Below, piece by piece: positions 34,041 through 43,268 of a stretch of 55,611 nucleotides of DNA. The notes below the pieces were generated by a model that was given only the letters and a program-made list of their open reading frames with translations, was not told where the DNA came from and did no database searches. Position 1 is the first letter of the stretch; every line of letters starts with the position of its first letter. Made by a program: the position numbers and the translations under genes. Origin of the DNA: Clostridiales bacterium (GTDB taxonomy: Bacteria; Bacillota; Clostridia; Christensenellales; Pumilibacteraceae); the NCBI GenBank assembly GCA_022508445.1, contig JAFLVG010000004.1, positions 1 through 55,611 of the forward strand, in the 5' to 3' direction.

Positions 34041-34932
34041 AAATGCGTTTAAGAATCTGATTACGCATTTCGGCATTGTATGGGCATTACTGCTCTATAT
34101 AGTGATATGTACGGCGATAATCGTGGGATTGAGCTTGCCGTTCATACTTCCGATAGCGCAAGCGTTCGGCGAAGCTGGCGTATTCGACGGGATAGGCAAC
34201 GCGTTTTCGTCGCTTTTCAACGAAGGCGGATGGAACGGATTTTGGGACGAGCTTTACGGAGTTTACGCGGCGATTGTCGGCGTGTTCGAGAATAACGGAC
34301 GCGTGAAATCGCTTACCATGTTTTTCCTTATATTTATAGTCATTTTGGCGTTTCGCTTCCTTTTCGGACTGTACGAAATACCGCTCGCGACCGTGCTCGA
34401 CGGCCGGCTTTCGTGCAATGCGCAGTACGGCTTCGGCGGAAAATTCTTTTCGACGCTTTCGGTGTCTGTGCGGTATACGCTTGCGCGTATGCCGATAACA
34501 ATATTGTTCGACGGGCTGATGTACGGAGCGATATACGGTTTGAGCATGGCAATCGGCATAAACGTGGCATTGCCATTCGTAGTGATTGCGGTAATACTCG
34601 TGTTCACGGCGTTCAAACGCTCGCTGCTTGCGTGCTGGGCGCCGTGCATAGTGGACGGAACGGGTGTAGTCAGAGGATTTTTGCGTTCTTGCGAAATTTG
34701 CTTTAAACGATTCGGTTCGATATACTCTACGTACTTTGTAGTGGAGTTGTTGATGTTGGCGTGCGGACTGTTTTTATTGGTGTTCACGCTCGGCGTGGGG
34801 CTTGTCGTGGCCGTTCCTTTTGCCGTGGCGTGCATGAGCTATCTCAACAGCACGGAGTTTTATAATAAAACGGGCAAAAGATACTATATCGACAGCAACG
34901 TATTCACGCCGCCCACCGAAAACGTGCTTTAA
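34030..34932 (+). CDS. Polytopic membrane protein of unknown function, partner of the upstream gene
   Basis: A 300-residue protein with an N-terminal helix (about 14-42), an extracytoplasmic loop of about 50 residues with aromatic residues (NEGGWNGFWDELYG), and about five further helices. It looks like a distant paralogue of its upstream neighbour in helix spacing (both have a first helix, loop and a helix bundle with a cytoplasmic Arg/Lys-rich turn), though identity is low. The chosen ATG at 34030 is preceded by a purine-rich AAAGGGGAAG; the frame itself opens upstream inside the neighbour. Function unknown. A terminator follows at 34978. Confidence 0.65.
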   Translation: MAFKNAFKNLITHFGIVWALLLYIVICTAIIVGLSLPFILPIAQAFGEAGVFDGIGNAFSSLFNEGGWNGFWDELYGVYAAIVGVFENNGRVKSLTMFFLIFIVILAFRFLFGLYEIPLATVLDGRLSCNAQYGFGGKFFSTLSVSVRYTLARMPITILFDGLMYGAIYGLSMAIGINVALPFVVIAVILVFTAFKRSLLACWAPCIVDGTGVVRGFLRSCEICFKRFGSIYSTYFVVELLMLACGLFLLVFTLGVGLVVAVPFAVACMSYLNSTEFYNKTGKRYYIDSNVFTPPTENVL

Positions 34933-34977
34933 CGATAACAATTATCGGAATAATGATCCAATAAAATCTCAAAATAA

Positions 34978-35011
34978 AACAACCGCTCGAAATCGTTCGG
35001 CGGTTGTTTTT
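34978..35011. terminator. Terminator between convergent membrane-protein and serA genes
   Basis: AACAACCGC (34978-34986) and GCGGTTGTT (35000-35008) form a 9-bp stem with T residues on the plus side. A-rich sequence on the other side allows it to serve serA as well. Confidence 0.85.
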
Positions 35012-35035
35012 CTATCCTTATATAATATAGCCGTA

Positions 35036-36193
35036 CTATATCTTTCGCACTTTTATCACGTTGTCGCAAGCGGCAATAGCCGAAATGAGCTTATCGTCCG
35101 CCATGTTCGCGATGTCGAGAATGGTGTAAGCGTAGTCGCCGCGCGATTGTGAAACAAAGTTCTCGATGTTGATGCCTGCGTTCGACACGATATCTGTTAT
35201 TGAATTGAGCACAAACTTGACATTGCGATGAATGACCGTTACGCGCTGTTTGCCTGCGCGCGGCGATGAGCATGCGGGGAAATTGACCGAGTTTTTGATA
35301 TTGCCGTTGTCTATGAAATCAACAAGCTCTTGCGCCGCCATAACAGCGCAGTTGTCCTCGGCCTCTTCGGTGGACGCGCCGAGGTGGGGAAGCACGGTGA
35401 TACCTGCGACGTTGAGAAGCTCCGGCGCGGCAAAGTCTGTGATGTACGAGTGGATCTTGCCCGACTTGACCGCGGATATAATGTCGGCATTGACGCACAG
35501 CTCGCCGCGCGACAGGTTGACGATGTTCACTCCGTCCTTCATCTTGGCGATTGTCTTTGCATTTATGAGTCCGCGTGTGCCGTCGGTGAGCGGAACGTGC
35601 AGTGTGATGTAGTCGGCGTCCTCGAACAGATTGTCGAGACTTTCTATCTTGGAAATATTGTGATTGAGCTTCCAAGCGGAGTCGATGGTGATGAAAGGAT
35701 CGTAGCCGAGAACGTTCATGCCGAGACGGACTGCATTATTGCCCACTTGAACGCCTATTGCACCGAGTCCGACAACGCCAAGCGTTTTTCCCATAATTTC
35801 ATGACCGGCGAATTGCTTTTTTCCGTTTTCCGCTTGTTTGGCAACGTCGTCGCCAGTCAGCTTGTTCGTCCACTGCACGCCGTCTATTATTCCGCGCGAG
35901 GCGAGAAGAAGAGCGGCAAGACACAGCTCTTTGACGGCGTTCGCATTAGCTCCTGGCGTGTTGAAAACCACAACGCCCTTTTCGGCGTATTCGGCAACGG
36001 GAATATTGTTCGTACCTGCGCCGGCGCGCGCTACTGCCAGAACGGAGTCTGGGAGAGCAAAATCGTGCATAGAAAACGACCGAAGCATTACGGCTACCGG
36101 TGATTTCGCCGATTCGGTGAGTTTATAGTCCTTGCCGAGTATCTTTTCGGCAAGTGGCGATATAGAATTAAGTTTGAGAATTTCTTTCATCAT
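35036..36193 (-). CDS. serA: D-3-phosphoglycerate dehydrogenase with ACT domain
   Basis: A 385-residue NAD-dependent enzyme that opens serine biosynthesis by oxidising 3-phosphoglycerate. The nucleotide-binding loop VVGLGAIGVQVGN is near 139-151, the catalytic Arg in VNLSRGEL near 227 and the catalytic His in LPHLGASTEEAE near 279. About 70 residues at the C-terminus form an ACT domain, usually the serine-sensing site. Length is that of the short class. The start ATG at 36193 overlaps the serC stop by four bases; a second ATG follows immediately. The order serC-serA forms a two-gene operon on the minus strand. Confidence 0.93.
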   Translation of the reverse strand: MMKEILKLNSISPLAEKILGKDYKLTESAKSPVAVMLRSFSMHDFALPDSVLAVARAGAGTNNIPVAEYAEKGVVVFNTPGANANAVKELCLAALLLASRGIIDGVQWTNKLTGDDVAKQAENGKKQFAGHEIMGKTLGVVGLGAIGVQVGNNAVRLGMNVLGYDPFITIDSAWKLNHNISKIESLDNLFEDADYITLHVPLTDGTRGLINAKTIAKMKDGVNIVNLSRGELCVNADIISAVKSGKIHSYITDFAAPELLNVAGITVLPHLGASTEEAEDNCAVMAAQELVDFIDNGNIKNSVNFPACSSPRAGKQRVTVIHRNVKFVLNSITDIVSNAGINIENFVSQSRGDYAYTILDIANMADDKLISAIAACDNVIKVRKI

Positions 36194-37272
36194 GCTTTAT
36201 TTTCCTTTTTGAATTTTTCCATAAACGCTATGAGTGCGTCCACGCCTTCTTCGGGCATTGCGTTATAAATGGAAGCTCGCATGCCGCCTACAAGCCTGTG
36301 TCCTTTGAGCGACACGAGTCCGTTTTCAGCCGCTTGGGCGACGAATTTCTCGTCAAGCTCCTTGCTCGGCGATACGAACGGCACGTTCATTATCGAACGG
36401 TACTTCTTTTGAACGGAATTGACGTAGTAGGAAGAGTTGTCGATGTAATCATACAGTTTTTTCGCTTTTTTCTCATTGACCTTTTGTATAGCTGAAATGC
36501 CGCCGCGCTCTTTGAGATAGTTTAACACCTCCATAACAACATATGTGGAAAAACAGGGCGGCGTGTTGTAAAGGCTCTTGTTTTTGACCTGATTATCGTA
36601 GCGGAGCATGACGGGGCATTTGGCGTCGGCGCGCTCCGTCAGATCGTGTCTTACTATTACAAGCGTGACGCCGGCAGGTCCGATGTTTTTTTGCGCGCCG
36701 GCATAAATGAGCGCAAAATCGGAAACGTTAACCTCTTGACTGAGTATCATGGACGACATGTCGCAGGCTAAGGGGATTCCGTCGGTATCGGGCGGAGCTA
36801 CGTAGCGCGTTCCGAAAATCGTGTTGTTGTAGCAAATATGCACGAAATCGGCGTCGCGGCGGAACATGTCTGGCGTAAGCTCCGGTATATAAGTGAAATT
36901 TTTATCTTCCGACGACGCGGCTACGGCGGCGTCGAGATGGATTGCGCCTTCTTTGTATGCGTTCTTTGCAAAGTTTCCGGTGACGACGTAGTCGGCTTTG
37001 CGGTTTTGTGTTCCGATATTGAGCGGAACGGCGGAGAATTGGTTTGTCGCGCCGCCCTGAACGAACAGGATATCGTAGTTATCGGGAACGCGCATCAGCT
37101 CGCGCAACAGAGCTTCCGTGCGGTCGTTTATCTTTTGATACGGCTTGGAGCGATGACTCATCTCCATAACCGACATACCGGATCCGTCGTAATCGGTTAT
37201 TTCTTTTTGCACGCGTTCGAGTACTTCGAGCGGAAGCATTCCGGGCCCTGCCGAAAAGTTGTAAACTCGCAT
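36190..37272 (-). CDS. serC: Phosphoserine aminotransferase
   Basis: A 360-residue PLP enzyme converting 3-phosphohydroxypyruvate to phosphoserine. The N-terminus NFSAGPGMLP is diagnostic. GMSVMEMSHRS lies near 34-44, and the PLP Lys is in AGAQKNIGPAGV near 192-203. Length matches the family. AGAGGTG upstream selects the ATG at 37272 over an in-frame GTG at 37278. A TTGATT-17-TATAAT promoter precedes it at 37330-37302, and serA follows with overlap. Confidence 0.94.
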   Translation of the reverse strand: MRVYNFSAGPGMLPLEVLERVQKEITDYDGSGMSVMEMSHRSKPYQKINDRTEALLRELMRVPDNYDILFVQGGATNQFSAVPLNIGTQNRKADYVVTGNFAKNAYKEGAIHLDAAVAASSEDKNFTYIPELTPDMFRRDADFVHICYNNTIFGTRYVAPPDTDGIPLACDMSSMILSQEVNVSDFALIYAGAQKNIGPAGVTLVIVRHDLTERADAKCPVMLRYDNQVKNKSLYNTPPCFSTYVVMEVLNYLKERGGISAIQKVNEKKAKKLYDYIDNSSYYVNSVQKKYRSIMNVPFVSPSKELDEKFVAQAAENGLVSLKGHRLVGGMRASIYNAMPEEGVDALIAFMEKFKKENKA

Positions 37273-37301
37273 ATTCACACCTCTACAATAATGATGCGGA
37301 T

Positions 37302-37330
37302 ATTATATCACAACGGCGAGTAAAAATCAA
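37302..37330 (-). promoter_or_regulatory. Sigma-A-type promoter of serC-serA
   Basis: Reading leftward: TTGATT (37330-37325), 17-nt spacer, TATAAT (37307-37302), about 30 bases before the serC ATG. Confidence 0.75.
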
Positions 37331-37421
37331 TCACTTGCGCCGCTATAATGAACGGTTATGATGGCAAACGAGCGGGGAATGAAACAGTGTTCGGCGAGCT
37401 GGATTACGGTAAATTTATCAA

Positions 37422-37512
37422 TATAAAGGCAAAAAGGCCGTTTTTACCTTTATAATAGTGTTTGATTATGAATAAACTACGGATATAGCCTAAAAATTTG
37501 CTCAAATTTTTA
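37422..37512. promoter_or_regulatory. Two inverted repeats upstream of the giant-gene promoter
   Basis: In the 372-base gap between serC and the first giant gene, TATAAAGG (37422-37429) and CCTTTATA (37447-37454) flank an inner AAAAA/TTTTT pairing around GGCCG, giving a 13-bp stem with one mismatch. Separately, TAAAAATTTG (37491-37500) and CAAATTTTTA (37503-37512) are perfect 10-bp arms with a 2-base centre, ending 11 bases before the -35 box. The second is a good operator candidate. A hairpin ATGTCGAA/TTCGGCAT (one mismatch) lies in the 5' leader near 37566-37592. Confidence 0.6.
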
Positions 37513-37523
37513 AGCGGTTTATA

Positions 37524-37552
37524 TTGACAATTGCAAGTAAATGTATTATAAT
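37524..37552 (+). promoter_or_regulatory. Consensus promoter of the first giant gene
   Basis: TTGACA (37524-37529), 17-nt spacer, TATAAT (37547-37552): the only perfect match to both boxes noted in the window. A leader of about 80 bases follows, with AAAGGG before the start codon. It suggests strong expression of the giant proteins. Confidence 0.88.
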
Positions 37553-37644
37553 TATCAAATGAATAATGTCGAATAGTATACACGTTCGGCATTATCTCAT
37601 ACTTTTTCGGCAAAACATTCATTTAAAAAGGGTTGATGATCGAT

Positions 37645-40600
37645 ATGAAGTCGACAAAACAATCAAAGAATCTTGCAGCACGTGCAGTGTCGATTGCTAT
37701 TAGCATAGCGATGTTTCTATGCGCCGTGTTTTCGTTTGTTTTCATCGGACATACGGAGACTTATGCGGCCGAGGCAAATAAGGAACATGTCGGCAGAAAT
37801 TCGGAAACCGTTAAGAACGAAAACGGAATACGCTTCGTTCAGGTAGCGGCAGGTGATGACTTTGCGATTGGTCTTACCTATGACGGCAAACTCTACGGTT
37901 GGAGCTTGCTCCCCGGTTCGAACGGCGGCAACACCGATGTAAGCACATCCACACTCGGCAGATACTATTCTACCGTGCCTACGGAGATTAAAGTCACGTT
38001 CAGGGCAGGCCCCGGAGGAAGCGGTACCAATATTTGGGCAAATACGCAGGGTGAAAACAACTACCATGCCGAGGTTGCAAGCGGAAATATAAAATACATT
38101 GCGGCAACTCGCACGACCGCGGCGTTCATTACGGATGACAATTTCATTTATACTTGGGGCAACGACTCCGGAAAGGAGGGCGTCACTCTCGGCGAGGCGG
38201 CTGCCGGCAATCCGAATTACTTATTGTTGCGCGATTATACCACGCGAGGCAATTGGTATGAGCCGTATATAATAGATTATCATTATTATATGCAGGGCGG
38301 AGTTGACGATTCTGCGTTCGAAAGACTTATTCCTACCAAGACCGGCAGAAATTTCAGCGAGATGTCTATCGCTGCCGGTGAGTATAACTATATAGTCGGT
38401 TTTAAAGACGGCGCTCAATTTTACACTTACGTTTGGGGTTCGCTGATGTACTCGGTACCCAATACGCAAGTGGATAACGACGGTTATGAGTATACCGCCG
38501 GTTCTTCGGGCAGTGTTTTGTACGGCGGACGCGTCAGGAACGTTTTTAAAACGCAATACGATAACGGCGGCGATAAAATGACGGTAGTTGCGGGCGGTTA
38601 CACCGTAGGGTATAACGGCTCTGGCGTGGGTTCTTCGTCTAACGCCACGACTTTGCAGCTTCGCGGCCGAAACGTGTTGACTTCGACGTATCCCTATACC
38701 AATACCGTAGCGGTAGCCGGCGCGGGCAGTTCGACGTTGAAGTACAGCCAAGGCACGGCATATAATGTAACGGGCGGTATTATCGGCGCCCATGCCACAG
38801 GTGCCGACATGGGACAACTCAGCAGTGGTCTTGCTTCTTACAATACCGAAGAATATTACGGCAGACAGCAAGGCAATTCTTCAATCACATACAATCAGAA
38901 TTCGTTTATCAATGTATATAATTCGAGAAATAGTGAGCTTACTCTAAAAAGTGCTGATGCTTCTACTGCCGCAAGGCAGGTGGTGCGCTTTGGCGTTTCG
39001 CTCGGCAACGACATAGGTTACGGAGTTTCGAGCGGCGCGCTTTACGCCTGGGGTGACAATGCCTACGGTCAGCTCACGAATGCCGTTACCGGAAATAAAG
39101 ATAAACCGCAATTGATTTTAAGCGGCAAAAGTATAGATTCGGTTGCGGCAGGCAAGCAGCTTTCCGCAGCATCCAAACCTTTCTACACGGCGGCAAGCTC
39201 TACTGGCAGTACCCTTGTGACAGAGGGCAGTGTGGCATTTAATACATCTGTTCAAAATGATCCTGCATTCATTTCGGGTGCCGTAACGGAAGACGGCGAG
39301 TTGTTTGTGTGGAGCAATAAAAATTCTACGCCCAAACAAATCAAATACGGCCTTAGCGATGAAGGTACGGCTACCGATGCGGATAAATTCATAGCGGTCT
39401 ATTCCGGTTACGGCAACTTTATATTCGCGATTACTAAAATAGGTAAGCTTGTACAAATTTCTTACGACGACAGCTCTTCCGGATATACTCAACTTATACA
39501 CGATAATTTCAAAAAGTATTCGACCGAGGGCACTCTCCAAGATGTTAAGTGGGAAGTGGCGGAGGAGAATATTGCTACGTTTACGGTAGTCGTTCCCACG
39601 GCGGGCGATGGCGTTTCCGATGACGATATAAAGTCTCCCAACCTCGGCTCCGCCACATTCTATATATGGAATGCGTTTACGACTGCCGACACTGTCATGA
39701 TCAACGGCAGAGAGAGTTCTTCGGGCTGGACGCAAGGCGTGTATGATTCGCTCGTAAGCAGAAACGACTACGGTGACATTTACCGAATCCTCAAAGAAGA
39801 TGACGCCGGCAAAAAGTTTTTGAGCGTCGATAATGAGGTGCAAAACCCGTCGTTCGCGCCGGTGTTCAAGTTCGACGGCGAAGTTATGACGCCCACGCAA
39901 CAGAAGAACATGTTTGAAATGGCGGTAGCAACCGACGCAAGCGGTAACGGCGTCGGTATCACGATAACGCCCAAACAATCGTCAAAGGGCAAGACCGTGA
40001 CGGTGGAGTTCTATATCGGACGCTACAATTGCAACGAGAATTTCAGTAGCTCTACCGACACTGCGCTGTATTACGATTACAAGCACTGCACGATTTCATT
40101 TGTTATAAAGGACACCCCGTCGGTAATTCACTATAAGGCATTCCGCGACGGAGAACCCGTCGAGGGCGACGACGGTGTGGGCAAGGGTAATTCGAATATA
40201 CCTCTTCTCGATCCCAATAACGATTACAATAAATTCTATTCGCTCGCTATTCAAGACGTTTCAAGCGGTATCGACAGCCTCATAAAGTATATTACGGGCA
40301 AAACGTCGGAAACATCCGCTCAGCCCGACTCCGACATTAAGGCGGCCGTTCTTGCTGCCGCAAACGCTGTCGAGCGCGACGCAGATAACAATAATAAGTT
40401 AATAAAGGGCGATCCCGGTTTCCCGAGCGATACCAAAATAAGCGCCGGCGATCTCACATATTATCTCGGCAGTGACGCGGCGTTAAAATACAGGAACGTA
40501 TATCAGTTCTTGTTCGAGGATCGTGATGCGGACAGAATAGTCATCAGCTCCCCGAGCGGCGGAATACTCGCTCAATCGGCCGCAAATGCAGATTTGAGAG

Positions 40601-43254
40601 CGGTTACCGCAACCATAGAAAGAATTAATATAATTGCGGATATTACCGCGTATTCGAGCAAGCTCAATCAGTCCATGATTGATGCGCTGGCGACCGATTT
40701 CGACAACAAGTATGGATTGTACGATATTTCCGTAGAAGAAAACGTGTTGAAATTCTCGTATGACGTGTTGCTTTTCGAAGCAAAGGGTGCGACCGGTCCG
40801 ATCAATTACAAAGATACGAAAGGGGTGGCGGACTATCAAACAACAAACACCAATCCGCGCCTTTTGGCTACTGTTACGGCGACAACGTATACTAATTACA
40901 ATACGGATTACGTTCCGCAACCGTCCGGCAGCGACCCCGTGATTCCCGCAAGAAACATCGCGGCAGTATACTCGATTCCGTCGCTTCGCATTAAAAACAA
41001 CGGTTCCATTGTTACGGGTAAGAACGACGGAAGCGGCAGTAATGCCATCACGGTAAGAGATGACACCGCTATCCCCGTAGGAACGTCTGTGCAGATTAAC
41101 CTGTCGGAATATGTCCCCATTTACGGAGATCAGATCAGATTCTCATACAACAACAGCACAAGTGCGGCGGAATACAATAACTTCATGAATCAGTTCGCCG
41201 ACGAAATGGGTATGGGTCTGACCACCAGAGTCGTGGAGCTTACCGGAACGTACATCAAAATAACCCCGACGACAGCTCAGCCTCTTGACTTTACCGTTAC
41301 AGTACAGCGGTTTACGAATATAACTAACAACACATATTTTGCTAACGGATATGAGGCGCCGGGAATACATCCCAACGAAACAATCACAATAAGGTTTATA
41401 TTCACAAAGATTCAAGGCTTCGAGCTTGTAAGACAGTCTACGGTTACTACGTATCTCATTACGAAGGAAGAAACCTTTGATATTCTCGGTAGGAAAGACG
41501 GCATCAAAAATCCTGCGGCGTTTGTAAACATAGTCGCCGATCAGAGATCGTTGGCTGCAATCGAGAACGATATAAGAATACACAATATTTCAAGCTCGGG
41601 AAGCGGCATATTCCGCTACTCCGAGATTGACCGCACGTCGTTCAGAATAATTCCCGTTTCTTCCGGTACGGGCGTTGTGCAGTTCACGGTAGTTGCTTAC
41701 GGTCAAACACTGACGTTCTCGCTCACGTTCAACGTTTCTTACATCACTACTATCTATGATGAAGTAAGGACGCAGAACGGCGTGTCACAAGAAGCGCGCG
41801 TTATAACAGTCGTAGAAGATCAAACTATCGATATCAGTGACATCAAAAACAAGCTCGAACAGGCAAACGACTTCGGCGATAACAATATTTCTAATTACAT
41901 CGTGCTTGTTAACGACATCGATAATCCGGGTGTAAAAGACTCCGAAAAGATTTTCAATGCGGTATACTTTACAGAAAGTCTCGATGAGAATGCTCCTCGT
42001 TTGCGTTCGTTGCCGTTTGTCAAAAACGTCATCATCGAAGATAGAGGAACGTCACATCCTTCGATAAGAATACTCGCGCAAGACACGTCGGTTACCGAAA
42101 GCGGATCTTACTATCTGCACATCCTTTTCACTAACGCATTTACAGATTCGACAGATACAAGCGCCAAATATGCCGATGCCCCCAACGGCACAATCCTTCA
42201 AGCTATATTGACCGTAAAGTCGGGCAGAGTTTCTTTGCCGAAATCGGTTGATATCGACGTTAAAAATCCGAAGAAAGATGGCAACTGGTGGACTACCGAG
42301 GGCTCGGGCATCGATATCAGAGTTATTATCAAGGTTGAAGATCTCGTAAACGACGTTCTTCCGGGTACCGATTACAGTGCAATTCTGATAACGGCTTCAA
42401 GTGAGGCTGCTCACTACTTCAACTATTCCATTTCCAAGGCTAAGGACAAAATAGAGATAGAGCCGCTTTACAATACGCCCGATACTTATAAGAAGGATGT
42501 CAAGCCGTATTCGCTCAACATAACGGTTTCGAGAGCCGGTTCGGACGAATACAACGTTCTTTCGTTGGACGTTTCCGTAAGAGGTATCTTGACAGAGCTG
42601 CCCGTTAAGACGGATGATGACGGTGTAATCGGTTACGCCAATATATGGCTGTACTCGTTCATCATAGTGTTCGGCGTCCTTACCGTAATATTTATAATCA
42701 GATTTATAATTTATTTCAGAAGACGCGCAAAGCAACGCGCCATCATCAAGCGCAATCAAGCACTTATTCGTATGCGTGACCGCATGCACAATAAAGCGAA
42801 TATTGCGTCCAAAGAGCAGGTTGTGCGTACAAAGATGAAGATGGACGATCCCAAGTACGCAAAATTGTTCAACGATATGCGCAAGAGCAAGGAAGAGGAG
42901 AGCGGCGTTGTGCTTGCAAACTCCGACCTTGCCGCAACCGCAAGTTCCAAGTCCAAGAAAAAGAAGAAGGGCGGCAAGAAGTCTGTTGCCGAGCTCAAAG
43001 CCGAGTTGGAGGCGAAAAAGGCAGCGTTCGCGGCCGCACAGCAGGGCGGTCAGCCCGTCAACCCGTTTGGCGGCGATGCTCCGTTCGGTGGTGAAGCTCC
43101 GTTTGGCGGCGAAGCACCGTTCGACGCCGCGGGCGGCGGGTTCGAGGCGCAGCCTATTGACGGCTTTGCCACACCCGTAGAAGATTTCGGTGCCCAAAAC
43201 ATCGATGGCAATGAAATCATATTCGATGCGTCCGATATCGGCGGCGGAATGTAA
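37645..43254 (+). CDS. Giant secreted membrane-anchored protein with RCC1-like repeats
   Basis: An 1869-residue protein of unknown function. Residues 1-42 are a signal peptide (hydrophobic core SIAISIAMFLCAVFSFVFI, likely cut near TYAA). Residues about 60-500 contain RCC1-like propeller repeats: VQVAAGDDFAIGLTYDGKLYGW, IKYIAATRTTAAFITDDN and YAWGDNAYGQLT are typical strands. The remaining exterior, to about 1660, is a series of beta-rich, probably Ig-like domains. One membrane helix (about 1666-1690) is followed by a basic stretch and a 170-residue cytoplasmic tail ending in PFGGEAPFGGEAPF-type repeats. Start codons at 37633, 37636 and 37645 are all possible; 37645 has the most plausible spacing from AAAGGG. 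The second giant gene follows immediately. Confidence 0.82.
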   Translation: MKSTKQSKNLAARAVSIAISIAMFLCAVFSFVFIGHTETYAAEANKEHVGRNSETVKNENGIRFVQVAAGDDFAIGLTYDGKLYGWSLLPGSNGGNTDVSTSTLGRYYSTVPTEIKVTFRAGPGGSGTNIWANTQGENNYHAEVASGNIKYIAATRTTAAFITDDNFIYTWGNDSGKEGVTLGEAAAGNPNYLLLRDYTTRGNWYEPYIIDYHYYMQGGVDDSAFERLIPTKTGRNFSEMSIAAGEYNYIVGFKDGAQFYTYVWGSLMYSVPNTQVDNDGYEYTAGSSGSVLYGGRVRNVFKTQYDNGGDKMTVVAGGYTVGYNGSGVGSSSNATTLQLRGRNVLTSTYPYTNTVAVAGAGSSTLKYSQGTAYNVTGGIIGAHATGADMGQLSSGLASYNTEEYYGRQQGNSSITYNQNSFINVYNSRNSELTLKSADASTAARQVVRFGVSLGNDIGYGVSSGALYAWGDNAYGQLTNAVTGNKDKPQLILSGKSIDSVAAGKQLSAASKPFYTAASSTGSTLVTEGSVAFNTSVQNDPAFISGAVTEDGELFVWSNKNSTPKQIKYGLSDEGTATDADKFIAVYSGYGNFIFAITKIGKLVQISYDDSSSGYTQLIHDNFKKYSTEGTLQDVKWEVAEENIATFTVVVPTAGDGVSDDDIKSPNLGSATFYIWNAFTTADTVMINGRESSSGWTQGVYDSLVSRNDYGDIYRILKEDDAGKKFLSVDNEVQNPSFAPVFKFDGEVMTPTQQKNMFEMAVATDASGNGVGITITPKQSSKGKTVTVEFYIGRYNCNENFSSSTDTALYYDYKHCTISFVIKDTPSVIHYKAFRDGEPVEGDDGVGKGNSNIPLLDPNNDYNKFYSLAIQDVSSGIDSLIKYITGKTSETSAQPDSDIKAAVLAAANAVERDADNNNKLIKGDPGFPSDTKISAGDLTYYLGSDAALKYRNVYQFLFEDRDADRIVISSPSGGILAQSAANADLRAVTATIERINIIADITAYSSKLNQSMIDALATDFDNKYGLYDISVEENVLKFSYDVLLFEAKGATGPINYKDTKGVADYQTTNTNPRLLATVTATTYTNYNTDYVPQPSGSDPVIPARNIAAVYSIPSLRIKNNGSIVTGKNDGSGSNAITVRDDTAIPVGTSVQINLSEYVPIYGDQIRFSYNNSTSAAEYNNFMNQFADEMGMGLTTRVVELTGTYIKITPTTAQPLDFTVTVQRFTNITNNTYFANGYEAPGIHPNETITIRFIFTKIQGFELVRQSTVTTYLITKEETFDILGRKDGIKNPAAFVNIVADQRSLAAIENDIRIHNISSSGSGIFRYSEIDRTSFRIIPVSSGTGVVQFTVVAYGQTLTFSLTFNVSYITTIYDEVRTQNGVSQEARVITVVEDQTIDISDIKNKLEQANDFGDNNISNYIVLVNDIDNPGVKDSEKIFNAVYFTESLDENAPRLRSLPFVKNVIIEDRGTSHPSIRILAQDTSVTESGSYYLHILFTNAFTDSTDTSAKYADAPNGTILQAILTVKSGRVSLPKSVDIDVKNPKKDGNWWTTEGSGIDIRVIIKVEDLVNDVLPGTDYSAILITASSEAAHYFNYSISKAKDKIEIEPLYNTPDTYKKDVKPYSLNITVSRAGSDEYNVLSLDVSVRGILTELPVKTDDDGVIGYANIWLYSFIIVFGVLTVIFIIRFIIYFRRRAKQRAIIKRNQALIRMRDRMHNKANIASKEQVVRTKMKMDDPKYAKLFNDMRKSKEEESGVVLANSDLAATASSKSKKKKKGGKKSVAELKAELEAKKAAFAAAQQGGQPVNPFGGDAPFGGEAPFGGEAPFDAAGGGFEAQPIDGFATPVEDFGAQNIDGNEIIFDASDIGGGM

Positions 43255-43268
43255 TGGAGGGCGCGAAA

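Noticed and set aside
37358-37429. A 22-codon frame (ATG ATG GCA ...) upstream of the giant locus
   Set aside because: It has no SD, and the TATAAT before it has no usable -35 at the right distance.
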